DNA of 64,000 nt from Eumeta japonica (GCA_005406025.1 BGZK01000212.1:62001-126000), one strand, 5' to 3'. Counted from the stretch's first letter, positions 22,766 to 34,410 are shown. The notes: generated by a model not told the origin, from the letters alone. Program-made: numbers and translations.

Positions 22766-23129
22766 GCTTCTAAAAATTATATTTAATCAATGCGTCTTTT
22801 TACGATTACATTTTCGGGGTTTCGTGGTAAGTTTAAATAAACGGGACACTTATATAAACAATTTACGTGTTTGTTATTTTTGTAGGTTCTTTCATATGTC
22901 ACATATCTAACTCTAAAATCTAACACTTGTAAAAAATTAAACGCCAAAGTTTTCGAAAACAATTATACAAAAATAAGTATTTAGGCATATTATAGGAAAA
23001 CCTAGAAGAGTTTTTTATCTATCAATGTTTTTCAAAACGTGTATCGCCCGCATAATGGTACAGTTACTTACTATCCACCCGCGGTTCCGCCTATCTGGAC
23101 ATATAATGAGTTCCTTTATTTTGTATAAC
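22766..23129. other. AT-rich noncoding stretch
   Basis: No gene or repeat copy recognised. Confidence 0.5.
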
Positions 23130-23380
23130 GACTGATTATGCTCTTAATCACGATCGCGATTGCCACCCCATTATCTATTCTGATCCCACTTCTGTTCGCG
23201 ATGACAATTTTTCTCACTTTCGATTCTGATCGCAGTCTGGCTTTTGATTCCGATCCGGTTTCGATCTAATTAGATTCCGATTCTATTCCCATTCTCGGTC
23301 TCGGTACTGCTCCTAACTTCGATTCCTGCCATGATTCGAATTTGAGACCCACGACTCGATTACAACGTACTGCCATTTTC
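23130..23380. repeat. Degenerate GATTCC/GATCTC-type simple repeat
   Basis: A low-complexity pyrimidine-biased stretch built from variants of CGATTCCGATC (TTCGATTCTGATCGCAG, GATTCCGATTCTATTCCC). Related phrases occur at 40,250-40,300, 53,455-53,490 and 56,840-56,880, where two are part of an inverted repeat pair. Confidence 0.5.
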
Positions 23381-23875
23381 ATGGTAATTGGATGAATATT
23401 TCATATGCAAAAAGAAGAAGAATAAAATATACAATCATTTTTCTACATTATGCAACCCTAACAATCCAAATCCAATCGTTTCATCGGGCTGACATCTGAA
23501 AAATTTTTTAAGGGGCGTATGCCAATAAGTTAACCAGACACCTAATGGTTTCTGCAATTAATTACTATTATTGTGATTTCTTATTTTGAAACAGATCTTT
23601 ACCAGAATTAAAAAAAATAGCCTATATCATTAAGAAATCGGAATAATAGCTTCCAATCAGTAACACAATTTTTAGAATCAGGTCAGTAATTCCACGGATT
23701 ACTCCATACATCCAAACTTACAAATTATTAAATTTCGATTTTTATAATATTAGAACAAAAAAAATAGAATTAAATACTTCTTTTGTTTTAAAACAAAGGT
23801 CAATAGATTAAATGACAAACTTATACATATAACCTATTAGCCATGGAACACCACGATAAAATTATCATTCACAAA
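23381..23875. other. AT-rich noncoding stretch
   Basis: No gene or repeat copy recognised. Confidence 0.5.
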
Positions 23876-24025
23876 ACATGTTCCCACATACAAACACACA
23901 CATTCACGGTTATAAGTGGAAGTAAGATGTAAACGTACGTGTGTACACTTACACGAACGTACGCATGCTTACACAAGCAGTCACGCATACAGACAGACAC
24001 TAACACACAAACTTACACACACATA
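23876..24025. repeat. Degenerate CA/ACAC-rich simple repeat
   Basis: Alternating AC, TACACA and GTACG phrases (ACAAACACACACATTCACG, ACTTACACACACATATAAC), leading directly into the tandem array that follows. Confidence 0.65.
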
Positions 24026-24029
24026 TAAC

Positions 24030-24435
24030 TATATAAAAACAAATTGACAAAGCTTCTAAAGATATACAAAAACAATGATATTTTTCTGTATGATTACCAT
24101 TCAGTGTGTCAAAATCGCATATACCGTATCATTTACTCAATCACTTGTTCTGAGACTATATACCAATCAATTTCGTCAAGATCGACCAAACCTTTCATGA
24201 GTTATAAAAGGACATACAAACAGACATTATCTTATCACTTATGCAATCAAATGTTCTGACTGTATACCAATTTTCATAAAGATCAGTCAAACCGTTTTTA
24301 AATTTTAAAACGATATACAGACAGACAAAGAGACAGATAGAGAGTAATAACTTATCATTGTTACAGTCACATGTACATCACTGTATATTGATTAAGTTAT
24401 AATGGGCGGACAAACAGGCAGACCGACATGAATTT
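24030..24435. repeat. Degenerate tandem array, unit about 100 bp, with ACAGACAGAC junctions
   Basis: At least three units in the order: TCACTTGTTCTGA, then CTATATACCAATC, then AAGATCGACCAAACC, then a GACATACAAACAGACA junction. Corresponding phrases recur at about 24,125-24,225, 24,230-24,330 and 24,350-24,430 (TCAAATGTTCTGACTGTATA; AAGATCAGTCAAACCG; CAGACAGACAAAGAGACAG). The 71-codon frame across it is an artefact. Arrays of this type are frequent in Lepidoptera. Confidence 0.65.
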
Positions 24436-24769
24436 AAGAACTGGTAAAATTGGAGTTAATGCGTCGTGTAACGAATATCTATTACAATTTTCTTTTCAAT
24501 AAATCGATTGTACTGACATACGCTATTTACATGGCAGTCTCATATATCTGTCTCTAGAGTTCTCACCAATATTGTTAGTATTATCTTCATAACTTACAAT
24601 ATATATACTAAGTCTGTACCTCCATTTGACATTAATTCACCCTATGAATTTCACATTCACTTACAGTTTTTACAATTTCCCTGTAATACATAAGTATACT
24701 GTAATTATAAATAAAATATTATTATCCAAATAGAGTACTGGCATTGCCAGAGAATCCCCCCCCGCGCTA

Positions 24770-25350
24770 GTCCCGGGCATTTCCTTCGTATAAGGCTGAA
24801 CAAATTTCCATACCGCGAAATCGGGAGCTCTTGGCTCAACTGCAGCGACGAGGTTCGCCGCCCGTCACGCCTAGTTTTCCGGGGGGTGAAACGCTGACTA
24901 AAGAAGTCCGCTTCGGTATTCTATGTGTTGAGGTATGGATGATGTCTGCAAACTCATTAGACAGACGACTGGACAATTTATGCGTGAACCACCAAGGATA
25001 CCAAAAGGATAAGGTAGTGGTAGGGTCATCAAACGCAAACCCTTCGAGACTTATTGGTGTAGCGTTGACCAGAATCAGTGAAATCATCCTATCAGAAAGA
25101 TTATCAATATCAAAGAAAATAGATTGACAAAACACTATAGAATGTGTGTGATGGAAAGGTCGACAAATGTCGCCCTATAAAATCATATGCAGTCTAAATT
25201 GGTGGAAATTAAAAAAAAACGCCAAATTTAAAGCACCCGAAACCAAAGAGCTTCCATGAAAATAATTGATGCATGTTAGTGAAGTAAGAAAGATATGTAA
25301 AGATCCTACCATGTAGGAATATATAGTCTCTGCCTACCCTTTTAGAAAAT
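24770..25350 (+). pseudogene. RTE-type LINE, internally deleted (endonuclease start joined to C-terminus), copy 3
   Basis: A GC-richer leader (24,765-24,900) precedes a 98-codon frame (24,831-25,127) whose later part reads KEVRFGILCVEVWMMS, resembling the RFGTLNV start of an RTE endonuclease domain, and then GVALTRISEIILSERLS, resembling a downstream endonuclease block. Almost immediately after (25,140-25,350) comes the VCDGKVDKCRP block and the AGCACCCGAAACCAA tail shared with the copy at 20.2-20.8 kb. The whole reverse transcriptase is therefore missing. Endonuclease identification is by weak resemblance; the C-terminal match between copies is stronger. Confidence 0.55.
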
Positions 25351-26530
25351 AGGCGTGAGTTTATATCATTATATTACAATTTTTCGTAATTATAATATTT
25401 TAAAAAAGGGCTTATGCAAAAGCGACGAAAAATAAATTTATTTTAAACTTTTATATGGAGCAAGAATAATTAGAAGGAAATAAGTAATTAATAAACGTAC
25501 AAGCTGTACATGAAATATAATTACTAACTAGATACTAGTAAAAATGTTAAAGTACTAATCTAGTTTAGTTCATAAAATCATAAACTTACGTAACACAGTT
25601 TTTATAAAACTCTTTATTTTGAACCCTTTAAATATGCTTACAATTTATATGTTAAAGAAATATATAAAATAAACAGTATAAATAAAATTAACGTCGGTAC
25701 GAAACAATTTCTTCACGGTCGTCATATATTCAAACTTTAATAAAATATGTATAATCGGAAACCCAATATTGGACCGAAACTCATGTATATTTTAATATGC
25801 CTCACGGCATTGTTTTTCATATGGGGTAGACAGACATAATGCTTGATACACATCCTCCTTACGCAGGTCCTTGAGCCCGCCGTGACAGGCTGCGCTCTCA
25901 TGGCTGTTTACAGGATTTACATGCCATAAGTGTAATTTTTACTAACCCTCCAGTTGTAGATTTTCCCACAATTTTTTCCTTAACTGTCACCCTTAATTAT
26001 ATTGTTTAAAAGAAACAAAGATTTTATGACATTATGCATTTAAATAGATAAAAATGTTAAAAATTAAAAATTACAGTTTAAAAAAAAAGTAATCCGTACC
26101 CTGATGAAACTGGAATAAACAAAATTAGTATTATTAAATCGCTACAAAAGGATTATTGATGCCACTTACACTATAGCGATAATATGGATAAGATTATTTT
26201 AATATCCATCATCAAATTTGCTATCAAAACTGGACTGTCAACCGTAACGTATCTTATTTATGATAGTTTACCAAATAATAAAAGAATAGAAAATAGTCAA
26301 TAAAATTGTTTTCATTTTTACCTTAAAGATTCTAATAAACCTACTCAGACGCGCAGATTTCATAGTAAATTTTTTGTTTTGATATAACTTCAATACGTAC
26401 TTTATTTTTCATATCGTTGAATAATCATATAAAATGCACATTACGTAGCGAATTATTTTAAAAGTCGATTAAAAATATATGTAATAGCTATAATTTTAGA
26501 TAGATTATTAATTATCATAACAATATATAC
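25351..26530. other. AT-rich noncoding stretch
   Basis: No gene recognised. A small GC-richer patch at 25,855-25,925 (CTTGAGCCCGCCGTGACAGG) has no ORF and no matching copy in the window. Confidence 0.5.
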
Positions 26531-26532
26531 TA

Positions 26533-27220
26533 GAACGAGGAAAAACTTTTTTCGTATTTTATGTACAAATTCAAGGTAATTTTTTATCATGTTTCATATA
26601 CATCTAATTATTTTCTTATCGTAGATAATCCATTTTTCGTTGCAAAAACGGTTCAATTTCATTACGTTTTAATAGAGAATCGCAAATGAGTATACGATTC
26701 ATTAAATTTCTTTAAATGAGATCGTGTGGCACCCAAGTATCGAGCTATTTTGTATATCCAGCGTTTTCCAAATGGGTCAAAACTGTTTTGTCATCAATTT
26801 CCACTTCTTCAGCTATGTCGTAAGAACTAATATGCCGATTTTTCTCTACTTTTTCCAAAAAGGGCGTCGACTTTATCCGTAATAGGTCGACCAGAGAGCG
26901 GTTCATTTTTGACATCATTGGACTACTCTTGCCAACACTGCATTAGGTCCATAAACGTCACAAATTTCTTTCGCGGCTTGTAACGCGTTTCTCTCTTTCT
27001 TGTAATAAAACTTCAAAATGTATTGAATTTCTACATTAGATTCCACTCAATTTGGTGGAGAGAAAAACAATAGAAAAATGTCGGGACACCGTTCTATTTA
27101 TTTTTTTTTTAAACGTCATCTATTTAATCGTATAAAAACTGGCCATATAAAAATAACTCAACCAAAGAGATTTTACTGTAACTTTTTACTTATAAAATAC
27201 AAAAAACTTTTTCCCCGTTC
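26533..27220 (-). mobile_element. mariner deletion derivative, 688 bp, with TA duplication and TIRs
   Basis: The ends are inverted repeats, GAACGAGGAAAAACTTTTTT at 26,533 and, on the other strand, GAACGGGGAAAAAGTTTTTT at 27,220, flanked by TA at 26,531-26,532 and 27,221-27,222, the mariner target duplication. The minus strand keeps N-terminal transposase DNA-binding blocks in broken frames: CDVYGPNAVLARVVQ, NEPLSGRPITDKVDA, a YDIAEE-like HTH stretch, DTWVPHD-like and CNEKWIIYDKK. The C-terminal half with the second and third catalytic acids is deleted; the frame runs from the first catalytic region straight into the left TIR. Same family as the copy at 54.9-56.6 kb. It cannot encode a transposase but could once have been moved in trans. 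Confidence 0.85.
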
Positions 27221-27298
27221 TAAACTTACAAAATATTTTAAGTGCATGCATTTTAATTCTCCATTGCTTTAAACGTTTTTTTCTGTTTTTATTTATCA

Positions 27299-27335
27299 CT
27301 AGCTGTCCCAGCAGGTATTTTTCTGCCATTTCTGA
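27299..27335 (-). mobile_element. Helitron-like 3' terminus (fragment)
   Basis: Read on the minus strand this is TACCTGCTGGGACAGCTAGT, a GGGACAGCTAG end before T. It is similar to the ends at 4,382, 31,718 and 59,076. The body would lie to the right, where nothing codes. Confidence 0.4.
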
Positions 27336-28125
27336 TGGGTGGATTACCAATATAGTTCATGCCTGGCTCCGTCAGCATAGCTATAAACCGTATTCCTTTC
27401 TCCTTTGAATCAATCGATGTCAATTTTAATTCAGGGTTCGCTTTTGTCGCTGTCTAGCTCCTATTTATATACAATATGTACAATCAACGTATATGTAGAA
27501 AACAATAATTTCATATAGACTCTAAACTGATTAATTATTTGGATTTGTTAAATTTTTTTGTTCGCAAAAATTAAGAACCAATTACGCGGTTAACGATTTT
27601 CATCACCAGAAGTGGAGACGTGTTTCCGAGGTCACCAGAGAGGATTCGCTTAAAAGTTTTCAAAATTGGTTTATTCGTACAAAAAGCTCATTTTTACTAA
27701 CGGAGAATATTTTGAGAAACAATAAATTCATTTTTGATCATTCATAGTAATTTTTTTACATTCGTTCCAAAAATTTGCAGTGCGTCTTACGTATTTAGAA
27801 TTTTAGTTAGAAATTCCATACATTTTCTATCAGTAAATGTAATAATCGTAACATGTATTACTCAAGTAATTAAGTAAGGTAACGATTGCCGGATGCGGTC
27901 TGAGAAAAAAGTTACATTTTTCCTTATACAGCTGCGGAAATATTTTTTGTACCCTTATAACACAACAAAGGAAGCTCGCATTTGTAAGCTCGCGACACCC
28001 GCAGGCCTCAGAAGCTGCGGACGCGACGTGCCATACGTTTTAATTTTAAGAAAACAATACAGATTTTACACATTTTTTCCCTTATTTATCGGTACTTAGG
28101 ACAACTATAACTGGTGAAATATTTA
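27336..28125. other. Noncoding stretch
   Basis: No gene recognised. A 68-codon frame at 27,893-28,099 has no motif. Part may belong to the Helitron-like element ending at 27,299. Confidence 0.45.
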
Positions 28126-28129
28126 GAAT

Positions 28130-28610
28130 GAGATCACTGTTCCTCCATTCGTCCGTTTGTTACTTTTGGAGAAAACATAATCATTTTTTTGCCTGCACTT
28201 CTCGCGTGCCTCAATCTTGTTGGTTTGCTGACGCCTTCGAACACCCATACAGAAGACTCTTGCTTGCTTTCTTGCATATAATAATATATCCATGTTTCAT
28301 CTTCTATCACATATCATACAAGGCATTTGACGTCCGTGATCGTACTTTAACCACATTTTTTTACACCAATCAACTCGGATCCGTTTATGTTCGGAGGTGA
28401 ATTCATGAGAAATCCAACGGCAACAAAGTTTTTAATGTTGAAGAAGATTTCTTGAGTTTGACCTATACCAATCCCCAAATGTTCTTAAACCTCCTCATAG
28501 GTGGTACGCCAGTTTTCTTCCTTTAATTGCCTGACATTAGCCACATTTTCCTCTGTGATCGCAATTGAAGGCCGACCTTCACTAATTTTATCGGATTTTA
28601 TCGGATAGGG
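28130..28610 (-). pseudogene. mariner transposase fragment of a second subfamily
   Basis: The minus strand encodes part of a mariner transposase different from the one at 26.5-27.2 kb. GRPSIAITEENVANVRQLKE followed by ENWRTTYEEV (28,485-28,590) is the second helix-turn-helix of the paired-like DNA-binding domain. Downstream, EDETWIYYY is the first catalytic-acid block (normally GDE), then QESSVWVFEG and RHARSAGKKMIMF. The reading then breaks. The first HTH, the second and third catalytic acids and both TIRs are missing. Phrases such as WVF and K(K/Q)M point to the mellifera/cecropia side of mariner diversity, like the copy at 35.8-37.7 kb; the subfamily is inferred. Confidence 0.75.
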
Positions 28611-29284
28611 TTTTGATAAAAATAGACTGTAATAATTGAAAAGTTTAATAAAGGGGGTTCGTTTACATTTTGTCAGCACGGAATGTAATAATTTATAAAC
28701 AATATAATTAGGTTTATTTAGTTTTCCATTGACAATAATTTGAGCATTGTGATAAAATTTGTTGAAATTGAAATGGTACAAGATTTTAAATCTCTATAAC
28801 TTTGTTTGTGAGGTGATTCCCAAAACAGTAATTTTTTCTAGCCTTTTGTCAGGATCGGCGGTGTCCACGTTGTCTCAAAGTTCCTGCTATGTGTACTTGA
28901 ACTTTTTGACGAAGCAAAAAAAGTAGTTTCTAAATTAAAGGTAGAACAGTCAGTATACCACTTAACCTGTTTGTGTTACTTATAAAGTTTTTTTAAACCA
29001 TACTCAAGGTGATGTTGATAGTAATTGTAAGATCGGAACTACTAAAATAAGTATTATCTTATATTTTCCTGTAAATATTTTTCATCTATTTCTATTATCA
29101 CGTTTCTAGCGCATCCTTGTTTGCTCAATGTCACTTGTAACAGCGAATAGTGTAATGTAATTTAGTAATATAATATTCCATACACATATACGTGGATATG
29201 AGAATTCTTTGTTCATTGAGATTATCAATATAAACATAACACAAATTCCTTTTGTTTATTTTATGAATATCCAACACAATGACA
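28611..29284. other. AT-rich noncoding stretch
   Basis: No gene recognised beyond the mariner fragment. A possible unclassified repeat patch lies at 28,845-28,900 (GTCAGGATCGGCGGTGTCC). Confidence 0.45.
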
Positions 29285-29485
29285 GTTAAAGTGAGACTGT
29301 GAAGAGGTATTGATGTGACATAGCGCGGCGCCCCCCAACCCGCGCACTCCACGGTACCGCGCAAAACACGCGCACGGTTATTTTTAAAGGTCGTATGCGA
29401 CGAAACAATTTTTTTTTTGTTTGAAAACGTGTATTAATTTTGAAAAATCCAGCTAGCGTTTCGAAGTGTTTGTGGATTAATCTAC
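29285..29485 (-). repeat. GC-cored dispersed repeat family B, copy 1
   Basis: On the minus strand: AAACACTTCGAAACGC, a TTTTTCAAAA-type block, TTGTTTCGTCGCATACGACC, then a GC-rich core CGCGTGTTTTGCGCGGTACC...GCGGGTTGGGGGGCGCCGCG, ending ATGTCACATCAATA. The same order occurs at 60,885-61,095 on the plus strand. The roughly 200-bp homology stops at both ends. Non-coding; class unknown. Confidence 0.75.
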
Positions 29486-29547
29486 GTAGTAAATTTGGAG
29501 GCTTAAATCGGTTCCTTTTGTATACGAAATATAAATTTTTGTTTTAA

Positions 29548-30175
29548 AAACCGACCAAGAGTATGTCGGACCGTGCTCAATGTAGGGTTCCGAAGCCGTT
29601 ACCACAAAGAAATGCACTACAGACGAAAAACCTACATTGTTACGCTTTTTTTCATGTTTCCCGCACATAATAGGTATAAGCACTTTGGTAACTTATAACT
29701 AGAGAAACAAGTAGGTATGTCAACTATTACTCTTAGAAAAGTGTGAATTAAAAAGCACCGGCAAAAGAGCATATCTACATGGTACCTACGTCCTTTTACT
29801 GAGAAGCACTGCAGGAACACAATTTATGCTGCTTTCGGAGTGATCATTTAGGAAAATATGCACTTAATAAAAAAAATCTTAAAAACGTCAACATGTTTTT
29901 AAAAGAACTGTCGAATTATGTGCCACAGGTTGATGTTTTCTGAAAAAAAATTATCAGCTTCCGTTATATGTATGGAGTGCCTCCCTTAGAAGTATTTATT
30001 TTTGTTATTTAACTACTAAACTAAGTAGCGACTAATACAAGACACCTATACTATAAATTTGATCAATGTAAATCAAGTAATTTTTGAAATTAAATGCCTG
30101 TAACATAAATGTAACATACGGACGGACATGACGAAACTATAAGGGTTTCGTTTTGCCATTTTCGAACCCTAAAAA
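29548..30175. mobile_element. Non-autonomous TIR element, CGGAACCCT family, copy 2
   Basis: Starts near ACCGACCAAGAGTATGTCGG, with the inverted end TAGGGTTCCGAAGCC at 29,583-29,597 and a right end TTCGAACCCTA at 30,161-30,171. The interior matches 3,272-3,999 in order, including the CATGTTTCCCGCACA block, GAGAAACAAGTAGGTATGTC, CATACGGACGGACATG and GACGAAACTATAAGGGTTTCG-type phrases. It is shorter than copy 1, with deletions near 29,830 and 30,090. No coding capacity. Confidence 0.75.
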
Positions 30176-30595
30176 GGCACCTTTGATATTTTTTGATATT
30201 TTACAAAAGTTAATAAATTGTGTAGCAGCAACTGATACGTTAAAGTCAATAACTCGAAGAGTCGGATCATCAAAGACCAAAGCACTACCACATGTTTTGT
30301 ATTTTCTGAGAAAAAGCGATATCCCTACCATCAAAAGGATCAACTTGTCACCTCAAAGCTATAATGAGTTTAATTTGCGTGTCTGCGAGATGGCGCAGTG
30401 CGGCGGCGGCGGACTCGCCCACTTCTATCTGCCTATGCATTGCATAACACCATCGATCTATATGAAATTTGGCTGTTCATTGAGAACGATTTTTCAGACA
30501 GGTCATTAAATAGAATAAGTGCTATTAATAATAATAATTAAAGAATTTCGTTGACTTTATTTTTCCATGACTTGGTTTTATTTTTTTTGTTTTTT
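30176..30595. other. Noncoding stretch with unassigned 118-codon frame
   Basis: A plus-strand frame at 30,153-30,509 begins inside the TIR element and runs through unique-looking sequence including SPQSYNEFNLRVCEMAQCGG. I do not recognise it. Its start lies within transposon DNA and it has no matching copy, so chance or repeat-derived sequence is more likely than a gene. Confidence 0.35.
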
Positions 30596-30599
30596 TTTT

Positions 30600-30842
30600 C
30601 AAATTTTTTTCACTACCCTTCTAAAGCACATCCCTCCAGATACAGCAACTCGAGGGTTGCAAGCAACCGTTATTGGCAATACGATGACAACGTCCGAAAC
30701 TATCGGCAACCTGCTGGGCGAGGCATGAAGCGAGTTAGAACAACTCAAGTTACGAAATCGTATTGTCAATCTGCCAGTTGTAAGAATCGAACCCGGTACC
30801 TTCTGGCTAGAAAGAAACGTTCTTAACAACCGAGCCACAAAG
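30600..30842 (-). mobile_element. tRNA-headed SINE with A-rich tail
   Basis: Read on the minus strand from 30,840, a TGGCTCGGTTGTTAAG stretch resembles a pol III A box and, about 45 bases later, GGGTTCGATTCTTA resembles a B box (GGTTCRANNCC). The body continues through GGCAGATTGACAATACG to about 30,625 and ends in an A-rich tail (30,570-30,610 as T runs on the plus strand). Head, body and A-rich tail in about 250 bp are the SINE layout. No target duplication was identified. The 79- and 91-codon frames over it are artefacts. Confidence 0.65.
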
Positions 30843-30849
30843 CTTATAT

Positions 30850-31684
30850 AATCTTTAATTATAAACTAAAAATAAATTTGAATTTGAATAGTACTTTGTT
30901 TCTTAAATACTTTCCCACAATCTTGAAATCTCATTATCATTGAATATAGATATATAAATATTTGAATTTAGTTTGTGATGTTATTACGATTTTCTCTCAA
31001 TTTCTAGAAGTTTGGATTCATTTACAATTTTTTATATCCCCATTTTACATTATTTATTGACAATAATTGCGTTATGAAATTTAAGGCAGAAGTTTGGGGT
31101 TGTAAAATACACGAAAATTAGGCATATATCTTTGTAATCGTGCCCTTTCCAAAATATATGTCAAATATTTGTACATGTGCAGGTTCTAACAACATTGTCT
31201 TGTAAAATACGCTTGATTATCATCATATTTTATTTCTCTAGTGGTTTTTTTTTTGTCAATATGAAATATCTCCCTTGAAAACATTATCAAACTTAATGTT
31301 CAATACGTCATTTTTAAGATTATTTTTCTTTCTAATGACGAACAATAAGTTCAGATAAGATCTAGTTTATTTCCGTTAAACAATTACAATTTTAATATTT
31401 ATATTATAAAATTAACCTTTTAAAATGTTTATCTAAAGCCATCTGTTCGCATCTTTATATATTATTTCCTTAAGGTGTTTTTTGTCGGTATCGCATACCT
31501 AAATATAAAAATACGTATATAAATACATTAAAAAAAATACAAATACATCTATAATACTGTGTATAATACTGTATATAATATTAATATAAGACTAATTTTG
31601 TTATTATTTTTTATAATAAAATATTTAAAATTAATAAATATGTGCATATACTTATTTCTAATTTATTATATTATGTAACTGACC
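30850..31684. other. AT-rich noncoding stretch
   Basis: No gene or repeat copy recognised; part may belong to the Helitron-like element ending at 31,718. Confidence 0.5.
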
Positions 31685-31719
31685 ACTATCGATGCGAAGT
31701 ATCCACACGGGTCACCTAG
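31685..31719 (+). mobile_element. Helitron-like 3' terminus (fragment)
   Basis: GATGCGAAGTATCC followed by CACACGGGTCACCTAG and then T: a GCGAAG...CGGG...CTAG-T layout typical of lepidopteran Helitron 3' ends. The body would lie to the left in AT-rich DNA; no 5' TC end was identified. Confidence 0.45.
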
Positions 31720-33290
31720 TTTGTGTTAATGGCAATGATAATGACAACTGTGTTCAAATTAATGGTCTGACGTGGATTTATGAAAACTGAAATTTATCTT
31801 CAATAAAGACAGGTTCTAATTGTCTACAAAATTAAGTTCATTGGTAACTAAACTATTTATAAAAAAAATCTTAACTTATTCAAAATAACTTGTTTTCAAA
31901 TGTTACCATTATTTATATTTAATTCAAAATTTTTAAATTGTAGTATTCGAACACTTTTTAAGATAGAATCTTCAAAAAAGCTGACATTAATAGCCGAAAG
32001 TGCTGGCGTTGCAAAAATTGGTTCCCATATTTAAGCATACAATCGCACCACAGTGTATGACAATTAAGACCAAATTATTTACATAACTACAAGATTGAGA
32101 AAGTTATACTCTTAGCTGTAGGTAATGAACTCCAAATATGTCGCTATGAACGAACTATGTAAATAAATAAAGTGACTCGGCTATGTTAGTATCCGCAAAT
32201 CGGCCGAAGTTCCTCGAGAACGATATTTTACTTCGTAAGTAATAATGTAAGAGCATTTGTGCTCTATGGTTACTCAGTTAAACTCGAGTTGTATAAATAC
32301 TATACTACTGCTATTATATTTAAAGATGAAATTTCGTAAAAAAATACTAAAGAGCTAATTCGAATCTAATATAATAACATCGTTTTAAGTTTCAAACTTT
32401 TACTGGATTTAAGTATTATTACGGTGATGACGGATATAGGTCATTCTAGAGATAAAATATTTTAATTTATTATGCGCGAAAACGGCTAATTATATTGTTT
32501 CTTAAATGGAATTTAAGCCTAGATGGACCAATATCTTAAACATATTCGACATGCTGTTTAACTGCCTGCTTATCATTTTTTTTTATATATTTGTGTGATG
32601 GATAAATGTGTTAGATTTTACAAGCTCTATTTGTTTTCAAAGGAGAACGATCAAATGTAACACATGTAAAATTATTGAAAAGAGCATGTACATATTTTAT
32701 TATAATTAAAAAAAAATAAAGTTTCAAAAATAAAACAAAACATATAGCTATGTTTATATTGAAACTCTGTCGCTACATTTATACGCTTAGATGTAAGGTA
32801 AAAATTTACTATCACAAAATAAAACATTTATTTTTATGCTGCAATACAATTCCACAAACCAAGTCTTTGTGATTCGACTGTAAAATTTGTAGCGACACTA
32901 AAAAAATATTAAAGTAACGTTGTTTGTCTATCTGCACTTTATAAAATGTTAGGGAAACATGTGTACACATCCATTAAGGTAGACAGACGGCAAATTTCAA
33001 CAATAAACATGGACGTCGTTATTATAATAGGATCAAGTAAGATAAAAACCAACCATGCTATTCTTCATACTAACTTTTTAATCGATTCCAAAAAAAAAGG
33101 AAGAGATTCTCAATTCGATTGTTAACATACTTTTATGTATGTTCGAGCATAACTTCTTTGTTTCCGAACCGATTATAATAATAGCGTTGGGTTCAGTATA
33201 ATTTCAAAGTGGTTCCATTTCAATTTAGTTGCTATTGGCCCTTAGACTCTGAAGATATAACTCAAAATCAAATAAGACACGTGCAGTGAT
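31720..33290. other. AT-rich noncoding stretch
   Basis: No gene or repeat copy recognised over about 1.6 kb. Confidence 0.55.
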
Positions 33291-33294
33291 TATG

Positions 33295-33530
33295 GCATTG
33301 TCAGCTTTATGACAATCCCAAAGTGAGTAGGTATTATGAAAACTATATACAAGGTCGTGCTGGACTTCGAAGATATACCAGGAATATCCTTAGAATCGAA
33401 TAAGAAATGGATAGTGATTGTTAAATTGGTTAGCTTTATGACAGTCCCAAATCGAGTAGGTACGAACAATGAACAAGGTCATGCTGCACGGGACTTACTT
33501 GAAAGCATACAAGGGAACTCCTTAACAACA
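33295..33530. repeat. Two-unit tandem duplication, about 125 bp each, diverged
   Basis: GTCAGCTTTATGACAATCCC at 33,299 is repeated as GTTAGCTTTATGACAGTCCC at 33,428. Each is followed by a (C)AAA...GAGTAGGTA block, a CAAGGTC(G/A)TGCTG block, a GGACTT block and a CCTTA block. The 70-codon frame at 33,336-33,548 is produced by this duplication. A more decayed unit may precede it. Confidence 0.65.
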
Positions 33531-33999
33531 AACATCACGAATGTGTAGATCAAATTCCAATGGATAGTATGTCAATCCTATAGGTTGCTATAGAACTAAG
33601 CGGCAAAATATTAGGACGCTTTAGCGATAACTTTGCAAATAAATGCTTTATCGAGTGTAAATTGTATAATTTCTTTATATAAAAATCGTAAAATAAGGAT
33701 TATTTGATTAATAATAATAACATTATTTCATGGAAAATAATATGAATTACAGGATATATTTAGATTTCAAAATCGTGTTACTATCTAACATCATGGTCGA
33801 TTAAATAATTTATATAATTCTAATTCAGACAATCCTATTTCTTCAAGTTTTTACATGACTTAAGCAACATACTCCTGCTTTTAATAAAATTCTTAAACCT
33901 CTTCTAAACAGAAGGAGGTTCGTTTAGTTATAGATTTGTAAAGAAACAATAAAAACATAGTATAAAAGTTTATATGATCACATTAATAGCAGTTACTCA
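33531..33999. other. AT-rich noncoding stretch
   Basis: No gene or repeat copy recognised. Confidence 0.5.
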
Positions 34000-34410
34000 A
34001 GTTGTCACACTTTTTGGTGAGGTAGGGATATATCTGAAAAATAGTAAGTCTCAGAAACCAAACGACTTATTTGACAGCTTGGCAAAAGTATGAATCCGAG
34101 GGTGATTGGTTGTGCTCTATGAGTCAAATTTATGATTCTATAAAGATAATCACTGCCACTAGAAAATTAGGAATCGGAAACGGTTTTCCAGTTTCTCCAT
34201 ATAAAAGAAAAGGCCACTGGACCTTGATAAACTTACAACATAAAGTAAAAACAATAAATATCAACCTTATATTTACAATTACAATTGTAAGCTGTAAATA
34301 AAAGTCAGATGAATTGTGTTCGATTACCTAATTACTAAAAATTATTTCAATAACGCTTTTGAAATAACCAGTAAGCAAACCCTCTTTTCCGGAGTGTGAC
34401 AAGTATTTTT
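34000..34410. mobile_element. Possible small TIR element
   Basis: AGTTGTCACACTTTTTGGTG at about 34,000-34,019 and, on the opposite strand near 34,405, TACTTGTCACACTCCGGAAA share TTGTCACACT as inverted ends about 400 bp apart. No second copy occurs in the window and no target duplication is obvious, so this is tentative. Confidence 0.25.

Noticed and set aside
24831..25135. Opposing 98- and 99-codon frames as a gene pair
   Set aside because: They are the two strands of the RTE LINE remnant; the plus-strand frame has the weak endonuclease resemblance and the minus-strand frame is its shadow.
30153..30509. 118-codon open frame
   Set aside because: Starts inside a TIR element; not recognised and not repeated. 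Described as unassigned rather than called a gene.
30780..30842. Possible tRNA gene
   Set aside because: A- and B-box-like words are present, but no cloverleaf with acceptor and anticodon stems is apparent and an A-rich tail follows about 230 bp downstream, so a SINE head is the better reading.
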